This document shows positions 10,296 to 21,437 of a DNA stretch of 41,313 bases, piece after piece. Location of the stretch: assembly GCA_001899775.1 (NCBI GenBank), contig MKWN01000051.1, positions 1 through 41,313 of the forward strand. The letters are read 5' to 3'. The notes under the pieces were generated by a model. The model saw nothing but the letters and a program-made list of their open reading frames with translations. It was not told where the DNA came from and searched no databases. A program made the position numbers and the translations under genes. This DNA comes from Thiobacillus sp. 65-29. GTDB lineage: Bacteria > Pseudomonadota > Gammaproteobacteria > Burkholderiales > Thiobacillaceae. The stretch's first letter is position 1. Each line of letters opens with the position of its first letter.

Positions 10296-11594
10296 GTGGA
10301 CCACATTTCCACCGGTACGCTGTTTACGACGCTTGCCGTGTTGTTGCTGACATCGGCATTTTTTTCCGCGTCGGAGACAGCCATGATGGCGATCAACCGC
10401 TACCGGCTGCGTCATGCCGCGCAATCCGGTGTGCGTGGGGCCGTGCGGGCGCAGGCGCTGCTCAACCAGACCGACAAGCTGCTCGGCGTGATCCTGCTGG
10501 GCAACAACCTCGTGAATTCCGCGGCGGCGACGCTGTCGGCGGTGCTGGCGATCCGCCTGTTCGGTGACGGCGAGATGGTGCTCCTGGTGGCGACCGTGCT
10601 GCTCACCTTCCTCATCCTGGTGTTCAGCGAAGTGACGCCCAAGGTGATGGGGGCGTCCTTGCCGGAACGGATCGCCTACCCGGCCTCGTTCCTGCTGGGG
10701 CCGCTGCTGAGGCTGGCCTATCCGGCCGTCTGGTTCGTCAATCTTTTCGTGCAGGGTATTCTCCGGCTGCTGCGTATCAAGCCGCCGGAGCCGGGGCAGG
10801 GGGTCAGCCTCGGGCTCGAGGAGTTGCGCATCATCGTGCTGGAATCCTCGGGCCGCCTGCCGCGCGAGCATCATCGCATCCTGATGAACCTGATGGATCT
10901 CCAGGACCTCACCGTCGACGACGTCATGACGCCGCGCAGCCAGATCGAGATGATCGACATCGAGGACGACCCCGAACGCCTGCAGCAGCAGATCGCCACC
11001 AGCCATCACACACGGCTGGTGGTGGTCGAGGGCTCGGCGGACCATCTGCTGGGCGTGTTGCACATCCGGCGCGTGCTGCACACCCTGGCGGGCGAGACGC
11101 TGGATCCGGAGGAACTTCGGGAGAATCTCGAGAGCCCTTATTTTGTGCCGGCCGGCACGGCGCTGTTCACCCAGCTGCACAACTTCCAGAAGAGCCGCCG
11201 GCGGCTGGCGCTGGTGGTCGATGAATACGGCGAACTGCAGGGCCTGGTGACGCTGGAAGACCTGCTGGAGGAAATGGTCGGCGAGTTCACCACCCAGGCG
11301 CCCGCCGACATGGGCTATCTGCGGCAGGACGCGGACGGCAGCTGGCTGGTCGAGGGTTCGGTGGCGTTGCGCCAGCTCAACCGCAAGCTGGGCCTGGCCT
11401 TGCCGCTCGATGGGCCGAAGACGCTCAACGGCCTGCTGCTGGAGCAGTTCGAGGACATCCCCGAGGCGGGCGTGAGCCTCAAGCTGGGCGATGTTCCGGT
11501 GGAAATCGTGCAGACCCAGGACCGGGCGGTGAAGACCGCCCGCATCCATATTCCGGCGCCCGCCAGCGCGGTGGCGGGAGAAACCTCAACTTAG
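10296..11594 (+). CDS. CorC/HlyC-family protein (CNNM transmembrane, tandem CBS, CorC_HlyC domains)
   Basis: The 432-residue protein has a DUF21/CNNM membrane domain (about residues 1-190, with FFSASETAMMAINRYRL), then two CBS domains (about 205-330). A C-terminal CorC_HlyC domain begins near WLVEGSVALRQLN. Such proteins are linked to magnesium or cobalt efflux and are sometimes named CorB or YfjD. The start is GTG 10296 behind GAGGCGAG. It probably shares a transcript with the YpjD-like gene. The palindrome GGCGAAATTTCGCC (11594-11607) begins at the last base of its stop codon. Confidence 0.9.
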   Translation: MDHISTGTLFTTLAVLLLTSAFFSASETAMMAINRYRLRHAAQSGVRGAVRAQALLNQTDKLLGVILLGNNLVNSAAATLSAVLAIRLFGDGEMVLLVATVLLTFLILVFSEVTPKVMGASLPERIAYPASFLLGPLLRLAYPAVWFVNLFVQGILRLLRIKPPEPGQGVSLGLEELRIIVLESSGRLPREHHRILMNLMDLQDLTVDDVMTPRSQIEMIDIEDDPERLQQQIATSHHTRLVVVEGSADHLLGVLHIRRVLHTLAGETLDPEELRENLESPYFVPAGTALFTQLHNFQKSRRRLALVVDEYGELQGLVTLEDLLEEMVGEFTTQAPADMGYLRQDADGSWLVEGSVALRQLNRKLGLALPLDGPKTLNGLLLEQFEDIPEAGVSLKLGDVPVEIVQTQDRAVKTARIHIPAPASAVAGETST

Positions 11595-11607
11595 GCGAAA
11601 TTTCGCC
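11594..11607. promoter_or_regulatory. Palindrome after the CorC-like gene
   Basis: The perfect 14-bp palindrome GGCGAAATTTCGCC starts at the last base of the stop codon. It lacks a strong T run, so it is either a weak terminator or an operator for the downstream pil genes; sequence alone does not decide. Confidence 0.35.
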
Positions 11608-11683
11608 GTTAAGGGCTCTGATTGCCGCCCGGAATGTGGCGGCGGGAAGAGATCATCCGAAGCAGAACAAGGCTGGATCGAGC

Positions 11684-13396
<1,713 letters not shown>

Positions 13397-13408
13397 GGGA
13401 AAATCCGT

Positions 13409-14629
13409 ATGGCTACAGCGGCAAAGGCAGTCAAGGAGGCAACCTTCCTGTGGGAAGGGATGGACAAGCGCGGCAAGAAGGTGAAGGGGCAGATGAGCGC
13501 CGGCGGCGAGGCGGTGGTCAGCACCCAGTTGCGCCGCCAGGGCATCACCGTCACCAAGGTAAAGAAGCAGAGCAGCCTGTTCGGTGGCGCCAAGCGCATC
13601 ACCGACAAGGACGTCACCCTGTTCACGCGCCAGCTCGCCACCATGATGAAGGCGGGCGTGCCGCTGTTGCAGTCCTTCGAGATCGTCGCGCGCGGGCACT
13701 CCAACCCGTCCATGCAGCGCCTGCTGCTGGAAATCAAGGCCGATATCGAGAAAGGCAGCAGTCTCACCCAGGCGTTCGGGCGCCATCCGCTGTATTTCGA
13801 TACCCTGTTCTGCAACCTGGTCGGCGCGGGCGAAGCGGCGGGTATTCTCGAAGGCGTTCTCGAACGCCTGGCGGTCTACAAGGAAAAGATTCTCGGCATC
13901 AAGAGCAAGATCAAGTCGGCGCTGTTCTATCCGGTCTCGATCATCGTGGTGGCCTTCGTCATTACCGCGATCATCATGATTTTCGTGATTCCGGCGTTCA
14001 AGGATCTGTTCACCAGCTTCGGTGCCGACCTTCCCGGTCCGACCCTGGTGGTGATGGCGATCTCGGATTTCTTCGTCCAGTGGTGGTGGGCGATCTTCGG
14101 CGCCATCGGCGGCGGCCTCTATGCCTTCATGCAGGCGTGGAAGCGATCGAAGAAGATGCAGATGGTGATGGACCGGCTCATGCTCAAACTGCCGATCTTC
14201 GGGCCGGTCATCGAGAAGGCGACCATCGCGCGCTGGACGCGCACCCTGTCGACCATGTTCGCCGCGGGCGTGCCCCTGGTCGAAGCGCTCGATTCGGTCG
14301 GCGGCGCCTCGGGCAACCAGGTGTTCGTCGAAGCCACGGCGCGGATCCGCGGCGAGGTGTCGACCGGCACCGCGCTCACGGCGGCGATGCAGAATTGCGC
14401 ACTGTTTCCCAACATGGTGCTGCAGATGACGGCGATCGGCGAGGAATCCGGTTCGCTCGATTCGATGCTGGGCAAGGTGGCGGATTTCTACGAGGCCGAG
14501 GTGGATGATGCGGTGGCGGCGCTGTCGAGCCTGATGGAACCGCTCATCATGGTCGTGCTGGGCACGCTCATCGGCGGCATGGTGATCGCCATGTACCTGC
14601 CGATCTTCAAGATGGGCTCGGTCGTTTGA
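13409..14629 (+). CDS. pilC: Type IV pilus inner-membrane platform protein PilC
   Basis: PilC is the polytopic platform that couples PilB rotation to pilin insertion. The 406-residue protein has two repeats of the T2SSF domain (about 70-195 and 270-395) and three long hydrophobic segments (around 170-195, 215-240 and 375-395). TRQLATMMKAGVPLLQSF and TRTLSTMFAAGVPLVEAL are the paired domain signatures. It begins 12 bases after pilB and its stop overlaps the pilD start. Confidence 0.97.
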   Translation: MATAAKAVKEATFLWEGMDKRGKKVKGQMSAGGEAVVSTQLRRQGITVTKVKKQSSLFGGAKRITDKDVTLFTRQLATMMKAGVPLLQSFEIVARGHSNPSMQRLLLEIKADIEKGSSLTQAFGRHPLYFDTLFCNLVGAGEAAGILEGVLERLAVYKEKILGIKSKIKSALFYPVSIIVVAFVITAIIMIFVIPAFKDLFTSFGADLPGPTLVVMAISDFFVQWWWAIFGAIGGGLYAFMQAWKRSKKMQMVMDRLMLKLPIFGPVIEKATIARWTRTLSTMFAAGVPLVEALDSVGGASGNQVFVEATARIRGEVSTGTALTAAMQNCALFPNMVLQMTAIGEESGSLDSMLGKVADFYEAEVDDAVAALSSLMEPLIMVVLGTLIGGMVIAMYLPIFKMGSVV

Positions 14630-15480
14630 TCGCGCTGCTGCAAGCCGAGCCAGGCCTGTTCACGGGGCTGGTTTTCGTCCTCGGCCTGCTGATCGGCAGC
14701 TTTCTCAATGTCGTCATCCATCGCCTGCCCAAGATGATGGAGGCCGAGTGGCAGGCGCAGTGTGCCGAGTTGCGCGGCGAAACCGTGCCGGAAATCCCGC
14801 GCTACAACCTGTGGACTCCACGTTCGGCGTGCCCGCACTGCGGCCACGCGATCACGGCGCTGGAAAACATTCCGGTGCTGTCGTGGTTGTGGCTGCGCGG
14901 ACGGTGTTCTGGCTGCGGCGCGCCGATCAGTGTGCGCTATCCGCTGGTGGAACTGCTGACGGCGGCGTTGTCCGCGGCGGTGGCGTGGAAATGGGGGGCG
15001 AGCGTCGAGACGGCCGGCGCGCTGCTGCTGGTCTGGACCCTGGTGGCGCTCGCCTTTATTGATCTCGACACCACTCTGTTGCCCGATTCGCTCACCCTGC
15101 CACTGGTGTGGCTGGGTCTCCTGTTCAACCTGGGCGGCCATTTTGCCAGCCTGCCCGATGCGGTCATTGGCGCCATCGCGGGTTATCTGGTGCTGTGGTC
15201 GGTGTACTGGCTGTTCAAGCTCGTCACCGGCAAGGAAGGCATGGGCTTCGGCGACTTCAAGCTGCTGGCCGCACTCGGCGCCTGGCTCGGCTGGCAATTG
15301 CTGCCGATCACCATCCTGTTGTCTTCGGTGGTCGGCGCGGCCGTCGGCATCGCCATGATCCTGCTGATCAAGCATGATCGCCGCGTGCCGATTCCCTTCG
15401 GCCCCTATCTTGCCGGGGGCGGTGTGGTCGCGCTGTTTTTCGGCGCCGACCTGACCCGGGCGTACCTCGCGCAGTTCTGA
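14626..15480 (+). CDS. pilD: Prepilin peptidase / N-methyltransferase PilD
   Basis: PilD cleaves the leader of type IV prepilins and methylates the new N-terminus. The 284-residue membrane protein has the N-terminal methyltransferase part with a zinc-binding CPHC...CSGC tetracysteine (around residues 66-100). The two catalytic aspartates of an aspartyl protease lie in DLDTTLLPD and the GFGDFK (GxGD) motif. Translation starts at TTG 14626, inside the last codons of pilC, consistent with coupling. Its stop overlaps the coaE start by one base. Confidence 0.96.
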   Translation: MIALLQAEPGLFTGLVFVLGLLIGSFLNVVIHRLPKMMEAEWQAQCAELRGETVPEIPRYNLWTPRSACPHCGHAITALENIPVLSWLWLRGRCSGCGAPISVRYPLVELLTAALSAAVAWKWGASVETAGALLLVWTLVALAFIDLDTTLLPDSLTLPLVWLGLLFNLGGHFASLPDAVIGAIAGYLVLWSVYWLFKLVTGKEGMGFGDFKLLAALGAWLGWQLLPITILLSSVVGAAVGIAMILLIKHDRRVPIPFGPYLAGGGVVALFFGADLTRAYLAQF

Positions 15481-16085
15481 TGTTTGTGGTCGGCCTCACC
15501 GGCGGCATCGGCACGGGCAAATCGACCGTCGCCGATCTTTTTGCCGAACGGGGCGCTGCGGTGATCGATACCGATGTCATCGCGCGCGCGCTCGTCGCGC
15601 CCGGCGAGGAGGCCCTGGCAGAAATCCATGCCGCATTCGGCGACGCGGTGATCGCGCCGGACGGCACCCTCGACCGTGCGCTTTTGCGCCGCAAGGTTTT
15701 TGCCGACGCGAACGCGCGCCACCGGCTCGAAGCGATCCTGCATCCGCGCATCCGTCGCGCGGTCGAAGCCGAACTTGGGCGCGTGCACAGCCCTTACGCG
15801 CTGGTGGTGATTCCCCTTCTGGTCGAGACGGGCGACTATCGTGACCTGCTCGACCGCGTGCTGGTGATCGACTGCCCCGAGACGATGCAACTGGCGCGCG
15901 TGATGGCGCGCAATGCGCTGACCCGCGACGAGGCGGCGGCGATTGTTGCCGCGCAGGCGGGCCGGGCCGAGCGCCTCGCGCTGGCGGATGACGTCATCGC
16001 GAACACCGGCGTGCCGGACGCCCTGGCGCCGCAGGTCGCCACGCTGCACCGCAAGTATCTCGAACTTTCCGCCGCAAAATGTTGA
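15480..16085 (+). CDS. coaE: Dephospho-CoA kinase
   Basis: CoaE phosphorylates dephospho-CoA in the last step of coenzyme A synthesis. The 201-residue protein starts with the P-loop GGIGTGKST (residues 8-16), followed by DTDVIAR and the lid-region HPRIR segment. Its ATG overlaps the pilD stop (TGATG). The pilD-coaE-zapD-yacG order is common in beta- and gammaproteobacteria. Confidence 0.96.
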   Translation: MFVVGLTGGIGTGKSTVADLFAERGAAVIDTDVIARALVAPGEEALAEIHAAFGDAVIAPDGTLDRALLRRKVFADANARHRLEAILHPRIRRAVEAELGRVHSPYALVVIPLLVETGDYRDLLDRVLVIDCPETMQLARVMARNALTRDEAAAIVAAQAGRAERLALADDVIANTGVPDALAPQVATLHRKYLELSAAKC

Positions 16086-16136
16086 TTTTCAGTCCGGATC
16101 GGCGACAATCGAGCGATCTTTGGCAGCCAGCGCAGC

Positions 16137-16892
16137 GTGATCCACTACGAATACCCCTTGAGTGAGCGCATCCGCACGCTGTTGCGGCTGGAGGCGCTGT
16201 TCGAGCGTTTCGATGCCTACGCGGGATCGGACGCGCCTCCCGCTCATCACGCAGCGCTGCTGACCTTGTTCGAGGTCGCCGAAGTCGCCGCGCGCGCCGA
16301 CCTCAAGTCCGACCTCCTGCAGGAACTCGATCGCCAGAAGACCGCGCTGACCCTGCTGCGCGGCAATCCACATGTCGACGCCAGCACGCTGGAGCAGGTG
16401 CTGACGGCGATCGAGGCGGCGCACCATGGCATCCATCGGCTGACCGGCAAGGTCGGCCAGCATCTGCGCGACGACGAGTGGCTGATGGCGATCAAGCAGC
16501 GCGCGGCGATTCCGGGTGGCACCTGCGAATTCGACCTGCCCGCCTACCATCACTGGCTGCACCGCCCGCCCGATGAGCGTGCACGGCAGCTGCTCGCCTG
16601 GTTGCAGCCGTTCGGGCCGATCCGCGCGGCGGTCGGCATCGTCCTGGGGTTGCTGCGCGACAGCGGGCAGCCGGAAACGCAGCACACGACGAATGGCAAC
16701 TACCAGCGCATGCTCGAATCGAGGAACCCGCTGCTGATCCGGGTGGCACTTGCCGGGGAGATCCCGTGCGTGCCGGAGATTTCGGCCAACAAGTACGCGC
16801 TCAACATTCGCTTCGTGCAGGCGAGCCCGGGTCACGCCCGCACCTGCACCGATCAGGCGATCGATTTTCAGTTGACGTTCTGCACGCTGTGA
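16137..16892 (+). CDS. zapD: Cell division protein ZapD
   Basis: ZapD crosslinks FtsZ filaments at the Z-ring. The 251-residue protein has the family start ([17 protein letters not shown]), an alpha-helical N-terminal half, and a beta-rich C-terminal half with [13 protein letters not shown] and the final DFQLTFCTL. The start is GTG 16137. The stop overlaps the yacG GTG start as GTGA. Confidence 0.95.
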   Translation: MIHYEYPLSERIRTLLRLEALFERFDAYAGSDAPPAHHAALLTLFEVAEVAARADLKSDLLQELDRQKTALTLLRGNPHVDASTLEQVLTAIEAAHHGIHRLTGKVGQHLRDDEWLMAIKQRAAIPGGTCEFDLPAYHHWLHRPPDERARQLLAWLQPFGPIRAAVGIVLGLLRDSGQPETQHTTNGNYQRMLESRNPLLIRVALAGEIPCVPEISANKYALNIRFVQASPGHARTCTDQAIDFQLTFCTL

Positions 16893-17080
16893 AATCCGTC
16901 GCGCCGCCCCCCGCCGTCCGCTGCCCGATTTGCGATGCCGCGGTACCGTGGACGGCGGAGAGCCGCTGGAAGCCGTTTTGCAGCGAGCGCTGCAAGCTCA
17001 TCGACCTGGGGCAGTGGGCGGACGAGAAATACCGCGTGCCGGTGCAGGAGCAGGAACCCGAGGGCGAATCTCGGCAATGA
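16889..17080 (+). CDS. yacG: DNA gyrase inhibitor / zinc-binding protein YacG
   Basis: This 63-residue protein has the YacG zinc finger CPIC...FCSERC, then the conserved [14 protein letters not shown] segment. In E. coli YacG binds GyrB and inhibits gyrase. The GTG start at 16889 overlaps the zapD stop, giving the usual length. Frame extension upstream runs through zapD and is rejected. Confidence 0.93.
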   Translation: MKSVAPPPAVRCPICDAAVPWTAESRWKPFCSERCKLIDLGQWADEKYRVPVQEQEPEGESRQ

Positions 17081-17092
17081 GTCCTTGTCTAT

Positions 17093-17138
17093 CCGCGAAG
17101 GACGCGAAGGGAAAAAAGGATTTCGCGTTTCTTCGCGG
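17093..17138. terminator. Imperfect hairpin between convergent yacG and rpiA
   Basis: CCGCGAA-GGA-CGCGAA pairs with TTCGCG-TTTC-TTCGCGG downstream. The stem lies between two convergent genes and contains an A-rich run (GGGAAAAAAGG), so a bidirectional terminator is likely. The CGCGAAG-rich sequence also resembles a dispersed intergenic repeat family. Confidence 0.55.
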
Positions 17139-17153
17139 AGACGGTGCTTCGGC

Positions 17154-17816
17154 TCAGGCTGGTTTCTTGTAGGTCCGGACCCCGGATGCCGTGCCGAGCA
17201 GCAGCACGTCGGCGCCACGCCGCGCGAACAGCCCGTTGGTGACCACGCCGACGATCTGGTTGATGGCGGTCTCCAGCGAAACCGGGTCGACGATGGACAG
17301 GCCGTGCACGTCGAGAATGACATTGCCGTTGTCGGTGGTGAAACCCTCACGCAGGCGCGGTTGTCCGCCCAGTTTCACCAGCTCGCGCGCAACGTGGCCG
17401 CGCGCCATCGGGATCACTTCCACCGGCAGGGGAAACGTGCCGAGCACACCGACCAGCTTGCTTTCGTCGGCGATGCAGACGAACTGCCGGCTGCACGCGG
17501 CGACGATCTTCTCGCGCGTCAGCGCGCCGCCGCCACCCTTGATCATGGCGAAGTGTTCGGTGATTTCGTCGGCGCCGTCGACGTACACGTCCAGCTCGCC
17601 CACGCTGTTGAGGTCGAGCACGGGAATGCCGTGGCTTTTCAGGCGCGCGGCGGTGGCTTCCGAGCTGGCCACGGTGCCGTCGATGCGGCCCTTCACCCCG
17701 GCCAGCGCGTCGATGAAATGGTTGGCGGTCGAGCCGGTACCTACCCCGATGATGCCGCCCTTGGCATAATCCACCGCGGCACGCGCCACGGCTTGCTTCA
17801 TTTCGTCCTGGGTCAT
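17154..17816 (-). CDS. rpiA: Ribose-5-phosphate isomerase A
   Basis: RpiA interconverts ribose-5-phosphate and ribulose-5-phosphate in the pentose phosphate pathway. The 220-residue protein has [13 protein letters not shown] (phosphate loop, about 26-38), DGADEI near 81-86, and the [12 protein letters not shown] segment with the catalytic Glu/Lys. ATG 17816 gives the usual length. A longer in-frame opening adds 24 basic residues that overlap the promoter and is rejected. Confidence 0.97.
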   Translation of the reverse strand: MTQDEMKQAVARAAVDYAKGGIIGVGTGSTANHFIDALAGVKGRIDGTVASSEATAARLKSHGIPVLDLNSVGELDVYVDGADEITEHFAMIKGGGGALTREKIVAACSRQFVCIADESKLVGVLGTFPLPVEVIPMARGHVARELVKLGGQPRLREGFTTDNGNVILDVHGLSIVDPVSLETAINQIVGVVTNGLFARRGADVLLLGTASGVRTYKKPA

Positions 17817-17849
17817 GATCTTTGTCGTCGATTTCGGATGCAGCCGGCT

Positions 17850-17878
17850 AAGATAGCCGTATCGTTCCCTTTTTTCAA
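17850..17878 (-). promoter_or_regulatory. rpiA promoter
   Basis: On the minus strand TTGAAA (17873-17878) and TATCTT (17850-17855) are spaced by 17 bases, about 34 bases before the rpiA start. It lies in the 70-base divergent gap with ilvA. Confidence 0.6.
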
Positions 17879-17886
17879 ACCTTGCC

Positions 17887-19404
17887 ATGAGCCGACCCGA
17901 CGATTATCTCGAACGCATCCTCACCTCGCGCGTCTATGACGTCGCGGTGGAGTCGCCGCTCGACATCGCGCACAATCTATCGCAGCGGCTCGACAACCAG
18001 GTTCTGCTCAAGCGCGAAGACCTGCAGCCGGTGTTTTCCTTCAAGTGCCGGGGTGCCTACAATCGCATGGCCCTGCTGAAGCCGGCGCAACTGGCGCGCG
18101 GCGTCGTTGCGGCGTCGGCCGGCAACCATGCGCAGGGCGTCGCGCTGGCGGCGCAGCGGCTCGGCGTCGCCGCCACCATCGTGATGCCGGCGACCACGCC
18201 GAAGATCAAGGTCGACGCCGTGGCCGCGCGCGGCGCCCAGGTGATCCTGCACGGCGACAACTACGATGAAGCCTGCGTGCATGCGACCGAACTGGCGAAG
18301 GAGGCGAAGGCGACCTTCGTCCATCCCTACGACGACCCCGACGTGATCGCAGGCCAGGGGACCGTGGCGATGGAGTTGCTGCGCCAGCATCCCGGTCCGA
18401 TCCATTCCGTTTACATCCCGGTCGGCGGCGGCGGGCTGATCGCCGGCATGGCCGCCTACATCAAGCGCTTGCGGCCCGATATCAAGGTGGTCGGTGTCGA
18501 ACCGGAGGACGCTGACGCGATGGCGCGCTCGCTGTGCCGCGGCGAGCGCGTGACCCTGTCGCGCGTCGGCATCTTCGCCGACGGCGTTGCGGTGAAGAAG
18601 GTCGGCAAGGAAACCTTCCGCCTGGCGAAGCTTTACGTCGATGAAGTGATCCGTGTCAACAACGACGCCATCTGCGCCGCGATCAAGGACGTGTTCGAGG
18701 ACACGCGCTCGATTCTCGAACCGGCCGGCGCGCTGTCGGTCGCGGGCCTCAAGGCGGCGGTGGCGGGCGACCGGCTACGCGGCAAGACGTTGATCGCCGT
18801 GGCCTCCGGCGCCAACATGAATTTCGACCGCCTGCGCCATATCGCCGAGCGCGCCGAGCTGGGCGAAAAGCGCGAGGCGGTGCTTGCGGTGACCATCCCC
18901 GAGACGCCGGGAAGTTTCAAGAATTTCTGCAGCCTGCTCGGCGCGCGCAACATCACCGAATTCAACTACCGCTATTCCGATCCGAAGGAGGCGCGCGTCT
19001 TCGTTGGCCTGTCGGTGCCCGGGGCCGGCGAAAGTGCGCGGGTGGTCGAACTGCTGCATCGCCACGGTCTCGACGCGATCGATCTCACCGACAACGAAAT
19101 GGCCAAACTGCATGTCCGCCATCTCGTCGGCGGGCGCGCACCCGCGGCGGTCAACGAGGTGCTGTATCGCTTCGAATTTCCCGAGCGCCCCGGCGCGCTC
19201 ATGCAGTTCCTGCAAAGCATGAGCCGCGGCTGGAATATCAGCCTGTTCCACTACCGCAACCATGGCGCCGACTACGGTCGTGTGCTGGTGGGCATCCAGG
19301 TACCGGAAAAGGAAAAACCTGCGTTCCAGAAATTCCTCGACGGCCTGGGTTACCGCTATTGGGACGAGTCGCGCAACCCGGCCTACAAACTCTTCCTCGG
19401 CTGA
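17887..19404 (+). CDS. ilvA: Threonine ammonia-lyase, biosynthetic
   Basis: IlvA deaminates threonine to 2-oxobutyrate, the committed step to isoleucine. The 505-residue protein has the PLP catalytic domain with K53 in SFKCRGAYN, the GGGGLIAG phosphate loop near 179-186, and [10 protein letters not shown]. Two ACT-like regulatory domains occupy about residues 330-500, as in the long isoleucine-sensitive form. ATG 17887 opens the reading frame. It stands alone, divergent from rpiA. Confidence 0.97.
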   Translation: MSRPDDYLERILTSRVYDVAVESPLDIAHNLSQRLDNQVLLKREDLQPVFSFKCRGAYNRMALLKPAQLARGVVAASAGNHAQGVALAAQRLGVAATIVMPATTPKIKVDAVAARGAQVILHGDNYDEACVHATELAKEAKATFVHPYDDPDVIAGQGTVAMELLRQHPGPIHSVYIPVGGGGLIAGMAAYIKRLRPDIKVVGVEPEDADAMARSLCRGERVTLSRVGIFADGVAVKKVGKETFRLAKLYVDEVIRVNNDAICAAIKDVFEDTRSILEPAGALSVAGLKAAVAGDRLRGKTLIAVASGANMNFDRLRHIAERAELGEKREAVLAVTIPETPGSFKNFCSLLGARNITEFNYRYSDPKEARVFVGLSVPGAGESARVVELLHRHGLDAIDLTDNEMAKLHVRHLVGGRAPAAVNEVLYRFEFPERPGALMQFLQSMSRGWNISLFHYRNHGADYGRVLVGIQVPEKEKPAFQKFLDGLGYRYWDESRNPAYKLFLG

Positions 19405-19438
19405 ACGCGCTTCGCGCAGCAATGGTACCCTCGACACC

Positions 19439-21400
19439 ATGAGGAGATGGATTGCTGCCTGCCTGCTGATCGGGGCGCTGTGGGAAGCACCGGTGGTCGC
19501 GGCTCCGGGCGACGACGCGGTGCGACAGGCGCAGGCGGCGTTTGCCGCACGCAAGCCGGCGGAACTGGCGCGCGCGGCGGCCGCGGTACCGGGCAACCAC
19601 GCGCTCGCGCCCTACGTGAGCTACTGGCAATTGCTGCTGACGCTCCCTGCCGGACGTGACGAGCAGGTGGCGGATTTTCTTGCCGCGTATCCTGGCAGCT
19701 GGCCGGCCGAGCGGCTGCGTGCCGAATGGCTGAAGGACCTGGGCCGGCGCGAGATGTGGCCGGCCTACCGCGCCGAGTACGCGCGCCTGCGGCGTCCCGA
19801 CGTCGCGCACCAGTGCTACGCGCGCCGCGCCGAGTGGGCAGCAGGCGATCGCAGCGAACTGCGCGCAGCCATCGCGCTGTGGTTCACCGGGCGCGATCAG
19901 CCCGCTGCCTGCGCACCGCTGTTCGACCAGCTGATTGCGGCGGGCCTGCTGCAGAGCGAAGACCTGTGGCGGCGCTACCGGCTCGCGCTGGCAGCCGGCA
20001 ATCCGGGGGTGGCGAAAAGCGTTGCGGCCCTGCTGCCCGATGCGCAGCGCACGGCAGCCGCGCAGCTCGATTCGGCGACCCGCGACCCCGCACACTGGCT
20101 GGCAACCACGAAGAATCTCGACAGCCGTGGCAGCCGCGAAATCGCCCTGTATGCAGTGAACCTGCTGGCGAAACTGGATACCGTGCGCGCGCGCATGGCG
20201 CTGGAAAAACGGCTGGAGCAGTTCACGCAACTGGAGCAGCGCCATGCCTGGGGGCTTCTGGCGACATGGGCGGCGCGCCGCCATGAGGACAGCGCGCCCG
20301 GATTGTTCGAGCGCGCCGGCCCGATCGTGCTCGACGATACGCAGCGCGAATGGTGGGCGCGCAGCGCGCTGCGCGCCGGTGACTGGGATGCGGTGCGGCG
20401 TGCGATCGAAAGCATGGGTGAAGCGCGCAGCGAGCCCGCATGGCGCTACTGGTACGCGCGCGCACTGAAAGCCGGCGGGCAGGCGCTCGTCGCCAACCAG
20501 GGCTTCGTCGTGCTGGCGCGCGAGCACCACTATTACGGCCAGCTCGCGCAGGAAGAGCTGGGTCCGGTGCTGCAGGCCCCCGCCGTCAACATCAAGGTCG
20601 GCGGCGCCGACATTGACGCCGTCGCGCGCCATCCCGGCATCGCACGTGCAGTGGCGCTGTACGAACTGGGCCTGCGCAGCGAGGCGACGCAGGAATGGAA
20701 CTGGAGCATCCAGGAGTTCAACGACGTGAACCTGCTCGCTGCGGCGGAGATTGCGCGCCGGCTGGGCTGGTACGACCGCGCGATTTACGCGGCCGAGCGC
20801 ACCCGCGACCTGCACGATTTCGAACTGCGCTTCATCGCCCCCTACCGTGAACTGGCGCAGGAGGCGGCGCGCGCGCAACAGATCGACGAGGCGTGGGTAT
20901 TTGGCCTCATGCGTCAGGAAAGCCGCTTCATCAACGTCGCGCGTTCGAACGTCGGCGCCGCCGGCCTGATGCAGATCATGCCCGATACCGCGCGCTGGAT
21001 CGCGCGCCGCCTCGGTATTTCCCGCTTCAACCCGCGGGAGATGCAGGACCCGGCAAAGAATATCCGTTTCGGCACGTACTACCTGCGTCACGTGCTCGAC
21101 AGCCTCGACGGCTCGCCGGTGCTCGCCACTGCCGCGTACAACGCCGGCCCCGGCCGGGCACAGCGCTGGCGTGCCGGCCAACCCATCGAGGGCGCGGTCT
21201 ACGTGGAATCGATCCCGTTCGCCGAAACGCGCGATTACGTCAAGAAGGTGCTGAGCAATGCGATGTACTACGCGCAGCGCTTCAATCAGCCATCGGTGCT
21301 GCTGAAGGAGCGGCTCGGCAGCATTCCGGCGCGCCGCGGTGCGGTGCCGCCGCCGGCCACCGACGCGGAACCCGCAGGCGATGACGGGGCTGCGGGCTGA
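19439..21400 (+). CDS. slt: Soluble lytic murein transglycosylase (Slt70-like)
   Basis: Slt cleaves peptidoglycan glycan strands to 1,6-anhydro products in the periplasm. The 653-residue protein starts with a signal peptide (MRRWIAACLLIGALWEAPVVA, cleavage near residue 22). A long alpha-superhelical U/L domain rich in Ala/Arg helices follows. The C-terminal lysozyme-like domain holds QESRF with catalytic E494, NVGAAGLMQIMPDTA and AYNAGPGR. ATG 19439 is the only start giving a signal peptide. Length matches E. coli Slt70 (645). Confidence 0.95.
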   Translation: MRRWIAACLLIGALWEAPVVAAPGDDAVRQAQAAFAARKPAELARAAAAVPGNHALAPYVSYWQLLLTLPAGRDEQVADFLAAYPGSWPAERLRAEWLKDLGRREMWPAYRAEYARLRRPDVAHQCYARRAEWAAGDRSELRAAIALWFTGRDQPAACAPLFDQLIAAGLLQSEDLWRRYRLALAAGNPGVAKSVAALLPDAQRTAAAQLDSATRDPAHWLATTKNLDSRGSREIALYAVNLLAKLDTVRARMALEKRLEQFTQLEQRHAWGLLATWAARRHEDSAPGLFERAGPIVLDDTQREWWARSALRAGDWDAVRRAIESMGEARSEPAWRYWYARALKAGGQALVANQGFVVLAREHHYYGQLAQEELGPVLQAPAVNIKVGGADIDAVARHPGIARAVALYELGLRSEATQEWNWSIQEFNDVNLLAAAEIARRLGWYDRAIYAAERTRDLHDFELRFIAPYRELAQEAARAQQIDEAWVFGLMRQESRFINVARSNVGAAGLMQIMPDTARWIARRLGISRFNPREMQDPAKNIRFGTYYLRHVLDSLDGSPVLATAAYNAGPGRAQRWRAGQPIEGAVYVESIPFAETRDYVKKVLSNAMYYAQRFNQPSVLLKERLGSIPARRGAVPPPATDAEPAGDDGAAG

Positions 21401-21437
21401 GCTAGAATCGAAGCCTCCGCGATTTGATTTGCAGACC